Origin: Limnoperna fortunei
Lineage: Eukaryota > Mollusca > Bivalvia > Mytilida > Modiolidae
Length of the DNA stretch: 64,000 nucleotides
Assembly: GCA_944474755.1 (NCBI GenBank)
Contig: OX104119.1
Coordinates: 80,093,873-80,157,872 of the forward strand
Reading direction: 5' to 3'
Under the pieces are notes generated by a model. It was not told where the DNA came from. It was given only the letters and a program-made list of their open reading frames with translations, and ran no database searches. The position numbers and the translations under genes are program-made. Below are positions 51,934 to 63,907 of this stretch, piece after piece (position 1 is the first letter of the stretch; every line of letters starts with the position of its first letter).

Positions 51934-52267
51934 GATTTTTTTTAGTATATATACCTAAAAGTCAGGGGATCATGATCGACTATATACCTGCAGGTGTCCC
52001 GACGCTGGCCTGCTTTTAGGATAGCTGCATAGTATAGTTAACCAATAAATGGCCCTGGAAGTCGCAAGAACATTGCTTGGCACATGTAGCTGGTGTACTA
52101 ACTTGCTCGCAACTGTTCTTATTGTTCGCCTCTCCATGCAATTATGAGAGGCTTGGATAACTTTGTAAATTTAACTCGAGTTTTCAATGCGTGCGACTGA
52201 TTACGCATGTTACGTATAGTAATCACTGAACACTTGATATAGTGTAGTTAACAAATTTGCACTCAAG

Positions 52268-52339
52268 TCCCAGGTAGTCTAGTGGTTAGGATTCCGCGCT
52301 CTCACCGCGGCGGCCGGTGTTCGATTCCCCGTCTGGGAA
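52268..52339 (+). tRNA. tRNA-Glu (CTC), unit 34, T-stem/box B change
   Basis: G to T at 52318, the same lesion as in unit 22 (first G of box B). Confidence 0.92.
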
Positions 52340-52699
52340 TTATTTTTGTGCTCATGTTTGCGATTGTATCGGTTTGTTTTAGAATTTGTAAGACTTTCCC
52401 GCTACTCGGAGATTCATATACATTTTAATTTAGGTACTGTGGCAATGCAAACATTTTTTGGTCGTCCTCGCATCAACTCTATGCGGCAATTAAAGCACAT
52501 GATAGTTGGTATTGCAGCCTAACTTGACGTAAGGCAAATGAACCATAACTCCTTTCTTAAGAAATTTGCCAACTTGGCATAAAATAACAAAATATTTAGG
52601 ACTAATCTTTATTTAATTGAACGAGTTGCTGAAGGTGGACAAAAGTAACCAGATTGACAGAAAGGATACACTATCATAAATTTCCAGTCATGTTACAAG

Positions 52700-52771
52700 G
52701 GGGATGTAGCTCAGTGGTAGAGCGCTCGCTTTGCATGTGATAGGCCCCGGGTTCGATCCCCGGCATCTCCA
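52700..52771 (+). tRNA. tRNA-Ala (TGC), unit 34
   Basis: Identical to the unit 1 gene. Confidence 0.96.
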
Positions 52772-52950
52772 CAAATTTTTGGTCTCTTGTTTTAATGGTA
52801 GTATAAACAGTCAGAGAAATGACAGTACGACAACAAGGTGATAAGTCAGTGTGTATATAACCGGGAGCTTGGTGAGGTTGCTATTACGAATAGGGCTGCG
52901 CGTTTCAACGGAACTAATATAGTCGTATAAATGAAGTGTCTAGGTAGCAA

Positions 52951-53022
52951 GGGGATGTAGCTCAGTGGTAGAGCGTTCGCATCGCAAGTGAAAGGCCCCG
53001 GGTTCGATCCCCGGCTTCTCCA
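52951..53022 (+). tRNA. tRNA-Ala (CGC), unit 34
   Basis: Identical to the unit 1 gene. Confidence 0.96.
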
Positions 53023-53356
53023 GATTTTTTTTAGTATATATACCTAAAAGTCAGGGGATCATGATCGACTATATACCTGCAGGTGTCCCGACGCTGGCCT
53101 GCTTTTAGGATAGCTGCATAGTATAGTTAACCAATAAATGGCCCTGGAAGTCGCAAGAACATTGCTTGGCACATGTAGCTGGTGTACTAACTTGCTCGCA
53201 ACTGTTCTTATTGTTCGCCTCTCCATGCAATTATGAGAGGCTTGGATAACTTTGTAAATTTAACTCGAGTTTTCAATGCGTGCGACTGATTACGCATGTT
53301 ACGTATAGTAATCACTGAACACTTGATATAGTGTAGTTAACAAATTTGCACTCAAG

Positions 53357-53428
53357 TCCCAGGTAGTCTAGTGGTTAGGATTCCGCGCTCTCACCGCGGC
53401 GGCCGGGGTTCGATTCCCCGTCTGGGAA
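53357..53428 (+). tRNA. tRNA-Glu (CTC), unit 35
   Basis: Identical to the unit 1 gene. Confidence 0.97.
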
Positions 53429-53788
53429 TTATTTTTGTGCTCATGTTTGCGATTGTATCGGTTTGTTTTAGAATTTGTAAGACTTTCCCGCTACTCGGAG
53501 ATTCATATACATTTTAATTTAGGTACTGTGGCAATGCAAACATTTTTTGGTCGTCCTCGCATCAACTCTATGCGGCAATTAAAGCACATGATAGTTGGTA
53601 TTGCAGCCTAACTTGACGTAAGGCAAATGAACCATAACTCCTTTCTTAAGAAATTTGCCAACTTGGCATAAAATAACAAAATATTTAGGACTAATCTTTA
53701 TTTAATTGAACGAGTTGCTGAAGGTGGACAAAAGTAACCAGATTGACAGAAAGGATACACTATCATAAATTTCCAGTCATGTTACAAG

Positions 53789-53860
53789 GGGGATGTAGCT
53801 CAGTGGTAGAGCGCTCGCTTTGCATGTGATAGGCCCCGGGTTCGATCCCCGGCATCTCCA
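53789..53860 (+). tRNA. tRNA-Ala (TGC), unit 35
   Basis: Identical to the unit 1 gene. Confidence 0.96.
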
Positions 53861-54039
53861 CAAATTTTTGGTCTCTTGTTTTAATGGTAGTATAAACAGT
53901 CAGAGAAATGACAGTACGACAACAAGGTGATAAGTCAGTGTGTATATAACCGGGAGCTTGGTGAGGTTGCTATTACGAATAGGGCTGCGCGTTTCAACGG
54001 AACTAATATAGTCGTATAAATGAAGTGTCTAGGTAGCAA

Positions 54040-54111
54040 GGGGATGTAGCTCAGTGGTAGAGCGTTCGCATCGCAAGTGAAAGGCCCCGGGTTCGATCCC
54101 CGGCTTCTCCA
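54040..54111 (+). tRNA. tRNA-Ala (CGC), unit 35
   Basis: Identical to the unit 1 gene. Confidence 0.96.
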
Positions 54112-54445
54112 GATTTTTTTTAGTATATATACCTAAAAGTCAGGGGATCATGATCGACTATATACCTGCAGGTGTCCCGACGCTGGCCTGCTTTTAGGAT
54201 AGCTGCATAGTATAGTTAACCAATAAATGGCCCTGGAAGTCGCAAGAACATTGCTTGGCACATGTAGCTGGTGTACTAACTTGCTCGCAACTGTTCTTAT
54301 TGTTCGCCTCTCCATGCAATTATGAGAGGCTTGGATAACTTTGTAAATTTAACTCGAGTTTTCAATGCGTGCGACTGATTACGCATGTTACGTATAGTAA
54401 TCACTGAACACTTGATATAGTGTAGTTAACAAATTTGCACTCAAG

Positions 54446-54517
54446 TCCCAGGTAGTCTAGTGGTTAGGATTCCGCGCTCTCACCGCGGCGGCCGGGGTTC
54501 GATTCCCCGTCTGGGAA
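54446..54517 (+). tRNA. tRNA-Glu (CTC), unit 36
   Basis: Identical to the unit 1 gene. Confidence 0.97.
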
Positions 54518-54876
54518 TTATTTTTGTGCTCATGTTTGCGATTGTATCGGTTTGTTTTAGAATTTGTAAGACTTTCCCGCTACTCGGAGATTCATATACA
54601 TTTTAATTTAGGTACTGTGGCAATGCAAACATTTTTTGGTCGTCCTCGCATCAACTCTATGCGGCAATTAAAGCACATGATAGTTGGTATTGCAGCCTAA
54701 CTTGACGTAAGGCAAATGAACCATAACTCCTTTCTTAAGAAATTTGCCAACTTGGCATAAAATAACAAAATATTTAGGACTAATCTTTATTTAATTGAAC
54801 GAGTTGCTGAAGGTGGACAAAAGTAACCAGATTGACAGAAAGGATACACTATCATAAATTTCCAGTCATGTTACAA

Positions 54877-54948
54877 GGGGATGTAGCTCAGTGGTAGAGC
54901 GCTCGCTTTGCATGTGATAGGCCCCGGGTTCGATCCCCGGCATCTCCA
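54877..54948 (+). tRNA. tRNA-Ala (TGC), unit 36
   Basis: Mature sequence identical to unit 1, but the G run at its 5' end is four rather than five, so the leader G before the mature end is missing. This supports reading the mature tRNA as starting GGGGATG. Confidence 0.96.
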
Positions 54949-55127
54949 CAAATTTTTGGTCTCTTGTTTTAATGGTAGTATAAACAGTCAGAGAAATGAC
55001 AGTACGACAACAAGGTGATAAGTCAGTGTGTATATAACCGGGAGCTTGGTGAGGTTGCTATTACGAATAGGGCTGCGCGTTTCAACGGAACTAATATAGT
55101 CGTATAAATGAAGTGTCTAGGTAGCAA

Positions 55128-55199
55128 GGGGATGTAGCTCAGTGGTAGAGCGTTCGCATCGCAAGTGAAAGGCCCCGGGTTCGATCCCCGGCTTCTCCA
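55128..55199 (+). tRNA. tRNA-Ala (CGC), unit 36
   Basis: Identical to the unit 1 gene; a private change lies downstream near 55325. Confidence 0.96.
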
Positions 55200-55533
55200 G
55201 ATTTTTTTTAGTATATATACCTAAAAGTCAGGGGATCATGATCGACTATATACCTGCAGGTGTCCCGACGCTGGCCTGCTTTTAGGATAGCTGCATAGTA
55301 TAGTTAACCAATAAATGGCCCTGGGAGTCGCAAGAACATTGCTTGGCACATGTAGCTGGTGTACTAACTTGCTCGCAACTGTTCTTATTGTTCGCCTCTC
55401 CATGCAATTATGAGAGGCTTGGATAACTTTGTAAATTTAACTCGAGTTTTCAATGCGTGCGACTGATTACGCATGTTACGTATAGTAATCACTGAACACT
55501 TGATATAGTGTAGTTAACAAATTTGCACTCAAG

Positions 55534-55605
55534 TCCCAGGTAGTCTAGTGGTTAGGATTCCGCGCTCTCACCGCGGCGGCCGGGGTTCGATTCCCCGTCT
55601 GGGAA
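55534..55605 (+). tRNA. tRNA-Glu (CTC), unit 37
   Basis: Identical to the unit 1 gene. Confidence 0.97.
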
Positions 55606-55965
55606 TTATTTTTGTGCTCATGTTTGCGATTGTATCGGTTTGTTTTAGAATTTGTAAGACTTTCCCGCTACTCGGAGATTCATATACATTTTAATTTAGG
55701 TACTGTGGCAATGCAAACATTTTTTGGTCGTCCTCGCATCAACTCTATGCGGCAATTAAAGCACATGATAGTTGGTATTGCAGCCTAACTTGACGTAAGG
55801 CAAATGAACCATAACTCCTTTCTTAAGAAATTTGCCAACTTGGCATAAAATAACAAAATATTTAGGACTAATCTTTATTTAATTGAACGAGTTGCTGAAG
55901 GTGGACAAAAGTAACCAGATTGACAGAAAGGATACACTATCATAAATTTCCAGTCATGTTACAAG

Positions 55966-56037
55966 GGGGATGTAGCTCAGTGGTAGAGCGCTCGCTTTGC
56001 ATGTGATAGGCCCCGGGTTCGATCCCCGGCATCTCCA
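55966..56037 (+). tRNA. tRNA-Ala (TGC), unit 37
   Basis: Identical to the unit 1 gene. Confidence 0.96.
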
Positions 56038-56216
56038 CAAATTTTTGGTCTCTTGTTTTAATGGTAGTATAAACAGTCAGAGAAATGACAGTACGACAAC
56101 AAGGTGATAAGTCAGTGTGTATATAACCGGGAGCTTGGTGAGGTTGCTATTACGAATAGGGCTGCGCGTTTCAACGGAACTAATATAGTCGTATAAATGA
56201 AGTGTCTAGGTAGCAA

Positions 56217-56288
56217 GGGGATGTAGCTCAGTGGTAGAGCGTTCGCATCGCAAGTGAAATGCCCCGGGTTCGATCCCCGGCTTCTCCA
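56217..56288 (+). tRNA. tRNA-Ala (CGC), unit 37, variable-loop change
   Basis: G to T at 56260 in the variable loop (position 45), likely tolerated. Shared with unit 43, six units away. Confidence 0.94.
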
Positions 56289-56622
56289 GATTTTTTTTAG
56301 TATATATACCTAAAAGTCAGGGGATCATGATCGACTATATACCTGCAGGTGTCCCGACGCTGGCCTGCTTTTAGGATAGCTGCATAGTATAGTTAACCAA
56401 TAAATGGCCCTGGAAGTCGCAAGAACATTGCTTGGCACATGTAGCTGGTGTACTAACTTGCTCGCAACTGTTCTTATTGTTCGCCTCTCCATGCAATTAT
56501 GAGAGGCTTGGATAACTTTGTAAATTTAACTCGAGTTTTCAATGCGTGCGACTGATTACGCATGTTACGTATAGTAATCACTGAACACTTGATATAGTGT
56601 AGTTAACAAATTTGCACTCAAG

Positions 56623-56694
56623 TCCCAGGTAGTCTAGTGGTTAGGATTCCGCGCTCTCACCGCGGCGGCCGGGGTTCGATTCCCCGTCTGGGAA
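56623..56694 (+). tRNA. tRNA-Glu (CTC), unit 38
   Basis: Identical to the unit 1 gene; the spacer behind it lacks one A near 56902, as does unit 44. Confidence 0.97.
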
Positions 56695-57053
56695 TTATTT
56701 TTGTGCTCATGTTTGCGATTGTATCGGTTTGTTTTAGAATTTGTAAGACTTTCCCGCTACTCGGAGATTCATATACATTTTAATTTAGGTACTGTGGCAA
56801 TGCAAACATTTTTTGGTCGTCCTCGCATCAACTCTATGCGGCAATTAAAGCACATGATAGTTGGTATTGCAGCCTAACTTGACGTAAGGCAAATGAACCA
56901 TACTCCTTTCTTAAGAAATTTGCCAACTTGGCATAAAATAACAAAATATTTAGGACTAATCTTTATTTAATTGAACGAGTTGCTGAAGGTGGACAAAAGT
57001 AACCAGATTGACAGAAAGGATACACTATCATAAATTTCCAGTCATGTTACAAG

Positions 57054-57125
57054 GGGGATGTAGCTCAGTGGTAGAGCGCTCGCTTTGCATGTGATAGGCC
57101 CCGGGTTCGATCCCCGGCATCTCCA
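57054..57125 (+). tRNA. tRNA-Ala (TGC), unit 38
   Basis: Identical to the unit 1 gene. Confidence 0.96.
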
Positions 57126-57304
57126 CAAATTTTTGGTCTCTTGTTTTAATGGTAGTATAAACAGTCAGAGAAATGACAGTACGACAACAAGGTGATAAGT
57201 CAGTGTGTATATAACCGGGAGCTTGGTGAGGTTGCTATTACGAATAGGGCTGCGCGTTTCAACGGAACTAATATAGTCGTATAAATGAAGTGTCTAGGTA
57301 GCAA

Positions 57305-57376
57305 GGGGATGTAGCTCAGTGGTAGAGCGTTCGCATCGCAAGTGAAAGGCCCCGGGTTCGATCCCCGGCTTCTCCA
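57305..57376 (+). tRNA. tRNA-Ala (CGC), unit 38
   Basis: Identical to the unit 1 gene; a private change lies downstream near 57495. Confidence 0.96.
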
Positions 57377-57710
57377 GATTTTTTTTAGTATATATACCTA
57401 AAAGTCAGGGGATCATGATCGACTATATACCTGCAGGTGTCCCGACGCTGGCCTGCTTTTAGGATAGCTGCATAGTATAGTTAACCAATAAATGACCCTG
57501 GAAGTCGCAAGAACATTGCTTGGCACATGTAGCTGGTGTACTAACTTGCTCGCAACTGTTCTTATTGTTCGCCTCTCCATGCAATTATGAGAGGCTTGGA
57601 TAACTTTGTAAATTTAACTCGAGTTTTCAATGCGTGCGACTGATTACGCATGTTACGTATAGTAATCACTGAACACTTGATATAGTGTAGTTAACAAATT
57701 TGCACTCAAG

Positions 57711-57782
57711 TCCCAGGTAGTCTAGTGGTTAGGATTCCGCGCTCTCACCGCGGCGGCCGGGGTTCGATTCCCCGTCTGGGAA
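57711..57782 (+). tRNA. tRNA-Glu (CTC), unit 39
   Basis: Identical to the unit 1 gene. Confidence 0.97.
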
Positions 57783-58142
57783 TTATTTTTGTGCTCATGT
57801 TTGCGATTGTATCGGTTTGTTTTAGAATTTGTAAGACTTTCCCGCTACTCGGAGATTCATATACATTTTAATTTAGGTACTGTGGCAATGCAAACATTTT
57901 TTGGTCGTCCTCGCATCAACTCTATGCGGCAATTAAAGCACATGATAGTTGGTATTGCAGCCTAACTTGACGTAAGGCAAATGAACCATAACTCCTTTCT
58001 TAAGAAATTTGCCAACTTGGCATAAAATAACAAAATATTTAGGACTAATCTTTATTTAATTGAACGAGTTGCTGAAGGTGGACAAAAGTAACCAGATTGA
58101 CAGAAAGGATGCACTATCATAAATTTCCAGTCATGTTACAAG

Positions 58143-58214
58143 GGGGATGTAGCTCAGTGGTAGAGCGCTCGCTTTGCATGTGATAGGCCCCGGGTTCGAT
58201 CCCCGGCATCTCCA
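58143..58214 (+). tRNA. tRNA-Ala (TGC), unit 39
   Basis: Identical to the unit 1 gene; a private change lies 5' near 58111. Confidence 0.96.
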
Positions 58215-58393
58215 CAAATTTTTGGTCTCTTGTTTTAATGGTAGTATAAACAGTCAGAGAAATGACAGTACGACAACAAGGTGATAAGTCAGTGTGTATA
58301 TAACCGGGAGCTTGGTGAGGTTGCTATTACGAATAGGGCTGCGCGTTTCAACGGAACTAATATAGTCGTATAAATGAAGTGTCTAGGTAGCAA

Positions 58394-58465
58394 GGGGATG
58401 TAGCTCAGTGGTAGAGCGTTCGCATCGCAAGTGAAAGGCCCCGGGTTCGATCCCCGGCTTCTCCA
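58394..58465 (+). tRNA. tRNA-Ala (CGC), unit 39
   Basis: Identical to the unit 1 gene. Confidence 0.96.
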
Positions 58466-58799
58466 GATTTTTTTTAGTATATATACCTAAAAGTCAGGGG
58501 ATCATGATCGACTATATACCTGCAGGTGTCCCGACGCTGGCCTGCTTTTAGGATAGCTGCATAGTATAGTTAACCAATAAATGGCCCTGGAAGTCGCAAG
58601 AACATTGCTTGGCACATGTAGCTGGTGTACTAACTTGCTCGCAACTGTTCTTATTGTTCGCCTCTCCATGCAATTATGAGAGGCTTGGATAACTTTGTAA
58701 ATTTAACTCGAGTTTTCAATGCGTGCGACTGATTACGCATGTTACGTATAGTAATCACTGAACACTTGATATAGTGTAGTTAACAAATTTGCACTCAAG

Positions 58800-58871
58800 T
58801 CCCAGGTAGTCTAGTGGTTAGGATTCCGCGCTCTCACCGCGGCGGCCGGGGTTCGATTCCCCGTCTGGGAA
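58800..58871 (+). tRNA. tRNA-Glu (CTC), unit 40
   Basis: Identical to the unit 1 gene. Confidence 0.97.
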
Positions 58872-59231
58872 TTATTTTTGTGCTCATGTTTGCGATTGTA
58901 TCGGTTTGTTTTAGAATTTGTAAGACTTTCCCGCTACTCGGAGATTCATATACATTTTAATTTAGGTACTGTGGCAATGCAAACATTTTTTGGTCGTCCT
59001 CGCATCAACTCTATGCGGCAATTAAAGCACATGATAGTTGGTATTGCAGCCTAACTTGACGTAAGGCAAATGAACCATAACTCCTTTCTTAAGAAATTTG
59101 CCAACTTGGCATAAAATAACAAAATATTTAGGACTAATCTTTATTTAATTGAACGAGTTGCTGAAGGTGGACAAAAGTAACCAGATTGACAGAAAGGATA
59201 CACTATCATAAATTTCCAGTCATGTTACAAG

Positions 59232-59303
59232 GGGGATGTAGCTCAGTGGTAGAGCGCTCGCTTTGCATGTGATAGGCCCCGGGTTCGATCCCCGGCATCT
59301 CCA
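59232..59303 (+). tRNA. tRNA-Ala (TGC), unit 40
   Basis: Identical to the unit 1 gene. Confidence 0.96.
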
Positions 59304-59482
59304 CAAATTTTTGGTCTCTTGTTTTAATGGTAGTATAAACAGTCAGAGAAATGACAGTACGACAACAAGGTGATAAGTCAGTGTGTATATAACCGGGAGC
59401 TTGGTGAGGTTGCTATTACGAATAGGGCTGCGCGTTTCAACGGAACTAATATAGTCGTATAAATGAAGTGTCTAGGTAGCAA

Positions 59483-59554
59483 GGGGATGTAGCTCAGTGG
59501 TAGAGCGTTCGCATCGCAAGTGAAAGGCCCCGGGTTCGATCCCCGGCTTCTCCA
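59483..59554 (+). tRNA. tRNA-Ala (CGC), unit 40
   Basis: Identical to the unit 1 gene. Confidence 0.96.
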
Positions 59555-59888
59555 GATTTTTTTTAGTATATATACCTAAAAGTCAGGGGATCATGATCGA
59601 CTATATACCTGCAGGTGTCCCGACGCTGGCCTGCTTTTAGGATAGCTGCATAGTATAGTTAACCAATAAATGGCCCTGGAAGTCGCAAGAACATTGCTTG
59701 GCACATGTAGCTGGTGTACTAACTTGCTCGCAACTGTTCTTATTGTTCGCCTCTCCATGCAATTATGAGAGGCTTGGATAACTTTGTAAATTTAACTCGA
59801 GTTTTCAATGCGTGCGACTGATTACGCATGTTACGTATAGTAATCACTGAACACTTGATATAGTGTAGTTAACAAATTTGCACTCAAG

Positions 59889-59960
59889 TCCCAGGTAGTC
59901 TAGTGGTTAGGATTCCGCGCTCTCACCGCGGCGGCCGGGGTTCGATTCCCCGTCTGGGAA
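59889..59960 (+). tRNA. tRNA-Glu (CTC), unit 41
   Basis: Identical to the unit 1 gene. Confidence 0.97.
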
Positions 59961-60320
59961 TTATTTTTGTGCTCATGTTTGCGATTGTATCGGTTTGTTT
60001 TAGAATTTGTAAGACTTTCCCGCTACTCGGAGATTCATATACATTTTAATTTAGGTACTGTGGCAATGCAAACATTTTTTGGTCGTCCTCGCATCAACTC
60101 TATGCGGCAATTAAAGCACATGATAGTTGGTATTGCAGCCTAACTTGACGTAAGGCAAATGAACCATAACTCCTTTCTTAAGAAATTTGCCAACTTGGCA
60201 TAAAATAACAAAATATTTAGGACTAATCTTTATTTAATTGAACGAGTTGCTGAAGGTGGACAAAAGTAACCAGATTGACAGAAAGGATACACTATCATAA
60301 ATTTCCAGTCATGTTACAAG

Positions 60321-60392
60321 GGGGATGTAGCTCAGTGGTAGAGCGCTCGCTTTGCATGTGATAGGCCCCGGGTTCGATCCCCGGCATCTCCA
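60321..60392 (+). tRNA. tRNA-Ala (TGC), unit 41
   Basis: Identical to the unit 1 gene. Confidence 0.96.
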
Positions 60393-60571
60393 CAAATTTT
60401 TGGTCTCTTGTTTTAATGGTAGTATAAACAGTCAGAGAAATGACAGTACGACAACAAGGTGATAAGTCAGTGTGTATATAACCGGGAGCTTGGTGAGGTT
60501 GCTATTACGAATAGGGCTGCGCGTCTCAACGGAACTAATATAGTCGTATAAATGAAGTGTCTAGGTAGCAA

Positions 60572-60643
60572 GGGGATGTAGCTCAGTGGTAGAGCGTTCG
60601 CATCGCAAGTGAAAGGCCCCGGGTTCGATCCCCGGCTTCTCCA
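60572..60643 (+). tRNA. tRNA-Ala (CGC), unit 41
   Basis: Identical to the unit 1 gene; private spacer changes lie near 60525 and 60689. Confidence 0.96.
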
Positions 60644-60977
60644 GATTTTTTTTAGTATATATACCTAAAAGTCAGGGGATCATGATCGCCTATATACCTG
60701 CAGGTGTCCCGACGCTGGCCTGCTTTTAGGATAGCTGCATAGTATAGTTAACCAATAAATGGCCCTGGAAGTCGCAAGAACATTGCTTGGCACATGTAGC
60801 TGGTGTACTAACTTGCTCGCAACTGTTCTTATTGTTCGCCTCTCCATGCAATTATGAGAGGCTTGGATAACTTTGTAAATTTAACTCGAGTTTTCAATGC
60901 GTGCGACTGATTACGCATGTTACGTATAGTAATCACTGAACACTTGATATAGTGTAGTTAACAAATTTGCACTCAAG

Positions 60978-61049
60978 TCCCAGGTAGTCTAGTGGTTAGG
61001 ATTCCGCGCTCTCACCGCGGCGGCCGGGGTTCGATTCCCCGTCTGGGAA
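60978..61049 (+). tRNA. tRNA-Glu (CTC), unit 42
   Basis: Identical to the unit 1 gene. Confidence 0.97.
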
Positions 61050-61409
61050 TTATTTTTGTGCTCATGTTTGCGATTGTATCGGTTTGTTTTAGAATTTGTA
61101 AGACTTTCCCGCTACTCGGAGATTCATATACATTTTAATTTAGGTACTGTGGCAATGCAAACATTTTTTGGTCGTCCTCGCATCAACTCTATGCGGCAAT
61201 TAAAGCACATGATAGTTGGTATTGCAGCCTAACTTGACGTAAGGCAAATGAACCATAACTCCTTTCTTAAGAAATTTGCCAACTTGGCATAAAATAACAA
61301 AATATTTAGGACTAATCTTTATTTAATTGAACGAGTTGCTGAAGGTGGACAAAAGTAACCAGATTGACAGAAAGGATACACTATCATAAATTTCCAGTCA
61401 TGTTACAAG

Positions 61410-61481
61410 GGGGATGTAGCTCAGTGGTAGAGCGCTCGCTTTGCATGTGATAGGCCCCGGGTTCGATCCCCGGCATCTCCA
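61410..61481 (+). tRNA. tRNA-Ala (TGC), unit 42
   Basis: Identical to the unit 1 gene. Confidence 0.96.
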
Positions 61482-61660
61482 CAAATTTTTGGTCTCTTGT
61501 TTTAATGGTAGTATAAACAGTCAGAGAAATGACAGTACGACAACAAGGTGATAAGTCAGTGTGTATATAACCGGGAGCTTGGTGAGGTTGCTATTACGAA
61601 TAGGGCTGCGCGTTTCAACGGAACTAATATAGTCGTATAAATGAAGTGTCTAGGTAGCAA

Positions 61661-61732
61661 GGGGATGTAGCTCAGTGGTAGAGCGTTCGCATCGCAAGTG
61701 AAAGGCCCCGGGTTCGATCCCCGGCTTCTCCA
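61661..61732 (+). tRNA. tRNA-Ala (CGC), unit 42
   Basis: Identical to the unit 1 gene. Confidence 0.96.
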
Positions 61733-62066
61733 GATTTTTTTTAGTATATATACCTAAAAGTCAGGGGATCATGATCGACTATATACCTGCAGGTGTCCCG
61801 ACGCTGGCCTGCTTTTAGGATAGCTGCATAGTATAGTTAACCAATAAATGGCCCTGGAAGTCGCAAGAACATTGCTTGGCACATGTAGCTGGTGTACTAA
61901 CTTGCTCGCAACTGTTCTTATTGTTCGCCTCTCCATGCAATTATGAGAGGCTTGGATAACTTTGTAAATTTAACTCGAGTTTTCAATGCGTGCGACTGAT
62001 TACGCATGTTACGTATAGTAATCACTGAACACTTGATATAGTGTAGTTAACAAATTTGCACTCAAG

Positions 62067-62138
62067 TCCCAGGTAGTCTAGTGGTTAGGATTCCGCGCTC
62101 TCACCGCGGCGGCCGGGGTTCAATTCCCCGTCTGGGAA
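62067..62138 (+). tRNA. tRNA-Glu (CTC), unit 43, T-loop change
   Basis: G to A at 62122 (position 57), a site where either purine is allowed in tRNAs, so the gene is probably functional. Two bases are missing from the spacer behind it near 62190. Confidence 0.94.
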
Positions 62139-62496
62139 TTATTTTTGTGCTCATGTTTGCGATTGTATCGGTTTGTTTTAGAATTTGTAACTTTCCCGCT
62201 ACTCGGAGATTCATATACATTTTAATTTAGGTACTGTGGCAATGCAAACATTTTTTGGTCGTCCTCGCATCAACTCTATGCGGCAATTAAAGCACATGAT
62301 AGTTGGTATTGCAGCCTAACTTGACGTAAGGCAAATGAACCATAACTCCTTTCTTAAGAAATTTGCCAACTTGGCATAAAATAACAAAATATTTAGGACT
62401 AATCTTTATTTAATTGAACGAGTTGCTGAAGGTGGACAAAAGTAACCAGATTGACAGAAAGGATACACTATCATAAATTTCCAGTCATGTTACAAG

Positions 62497-62568
62497 GGGG
62501 ATGTAGCTCAGTGGTAGAGCGCTCGCTTTGCATGTGATAGGCCCCGGGTTCGATCCCCGGCATCTCCA
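62497..62568 (+). tRNA. tRNA-Ala (TGC), unit 43
   Basis: Identical to the unit 1 gene. Confidence 0.96.
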
Positions 62569-62747
62569 CAAATTTTTGGTCTCTTGTTTTAATGGTAGTA
62601 TAAACAGTCAGAGAAATGACAGTACGACAACAAGGTGATAAGTCAGTGTGTATATAACCGGGAGCTTGGTAAGGTTGCTATTACGAATAGGGCTGCGCGT
62701 TTCAACGGAACTAATATAGTCGTATAAATGAAGTGTCTAGGTAGCAA

Positions 62748-62819
62748 GGGGATGTAGCTCAGTGGTAGAGCGTTCGCATCGCAAGTGAAATGCCCCGGGT
62801 TCGATCCCCGGCTTCTCCA
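62748..62819 (+). tRNA. tRNA-Ala (CGC), unit 43, variable-loop change
   Basis: G to T at 62791, the same variant as in unit 37; a further private change lies upstream near 62671. Confidence 0.94.
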
Positions 62820-63153
62820 GATTTTTTTTAGTATATATACCTAAAAGTCAGGGGATCATGATCGACTATATACCTGCAGGTGTCCCGACGCTGGCCTGCT
62901 TTTAGGATAGCTGCATAGTATAGTTAACCAATAAATGGCCCTGGAAGTCGCAAGAACATTGCTTGGCACATGTAGCTGGTGTACTAACTTGCTCGCAACT
63001 GTTCTTATTGTTCGCCTCTCCATGCAATTATGAGAGGCTTGGATAACTTTGTAAATTTAACTCGAGTTTTCAATGCGTGCGACTGATTACGCATGTTACG
63101 TATAGTAATCACTGAACACTTGATATAGTGTAGTTAACAAATTTGCACTCAAG

Positions 63154-63225
63154 TCCCAGGTAGTCTAGTGGTTAGGATTCCGCGCTCTCACCGCGGCGGC
63201 CGGGGTTCGATTCCCCGTCTGGGAA
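63154..63225 (+). tRNA. tRNA-Glu (CTC), unit 44
   Basis: Identical to the unit 1 gene; the spacer behind it lacks one A near 63433, as in unit 38. Confidence 0.97.
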
Positions 63226-63584
63226 TTATTTTTGTGCTCATGTTTGCGATTGTATCGGTTTGTTTTAGAATTTGTAAGACTTTCCCGCTACTCGGAGATT
63301 CATATACATTTTAATTTAGGTACTGTGGCAATGCAAACATTTTTTGGTCGTCCTCGCATCAACTCTATGCGGCAATTAAAGCACATGATAGTTGGTATTG
63401 CAGCCTAACTTGACGTAAGGCAAATGAACCATACTCCTTTCTTAAGAAATTTGCCAACTTGGCATAAAATAACAAAATATTTAGGACTAATCTTTATTTA
63501 ATTGAACGAGTTGCTGAAGGTGGACAAAAGTAACCAGATTGACAGAAAGGATACACTATCATAAATTTCCAGTCATGTTACAAG

Positions 63585-63656
63585 GGGGATGTAGCTCAGT
63601 GGTAGAGCGCTCGCTTTGCATGTGATAGGCCCCGGGTTCGATCCCCGGCATCTCCA
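63585..63656 (+). tRNA. tRNA-Ala (TGC), unit 44
   Basis: Identical to the unit 1 gene. Confidence 0.96.
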
Positions 63657-63835
63657 CAAATTTTTGGTCTCTTGTTTTAATGGTAGTATAAACAGTCAGA
63701 GAAATGACAGTACGACAACAAGGTGATAAGTCAGTGTGTATATAACCGGGAGCTTGGTGAGGTTGCTATTACGAATAGGGCTGCGCGTTTCAACGGAACT
63801 AATATAGTCGTATAAATGAAGTGTCTAGGTAGCAA

Positions 63836-63907
63836 GGGGATGTAGCTCAGTGGTAGAGCGTTCGCATCGCAAGTGAAAGGCCCCGGGTTCGATCCCCGGC
63901 TTCTCCA
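63836..63907 (+). tRNA. tRNA-Ala (CGC), unit 44
   Basis: Identical to the unit 1 gene; last gene in the window. Confidence 0.96.
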
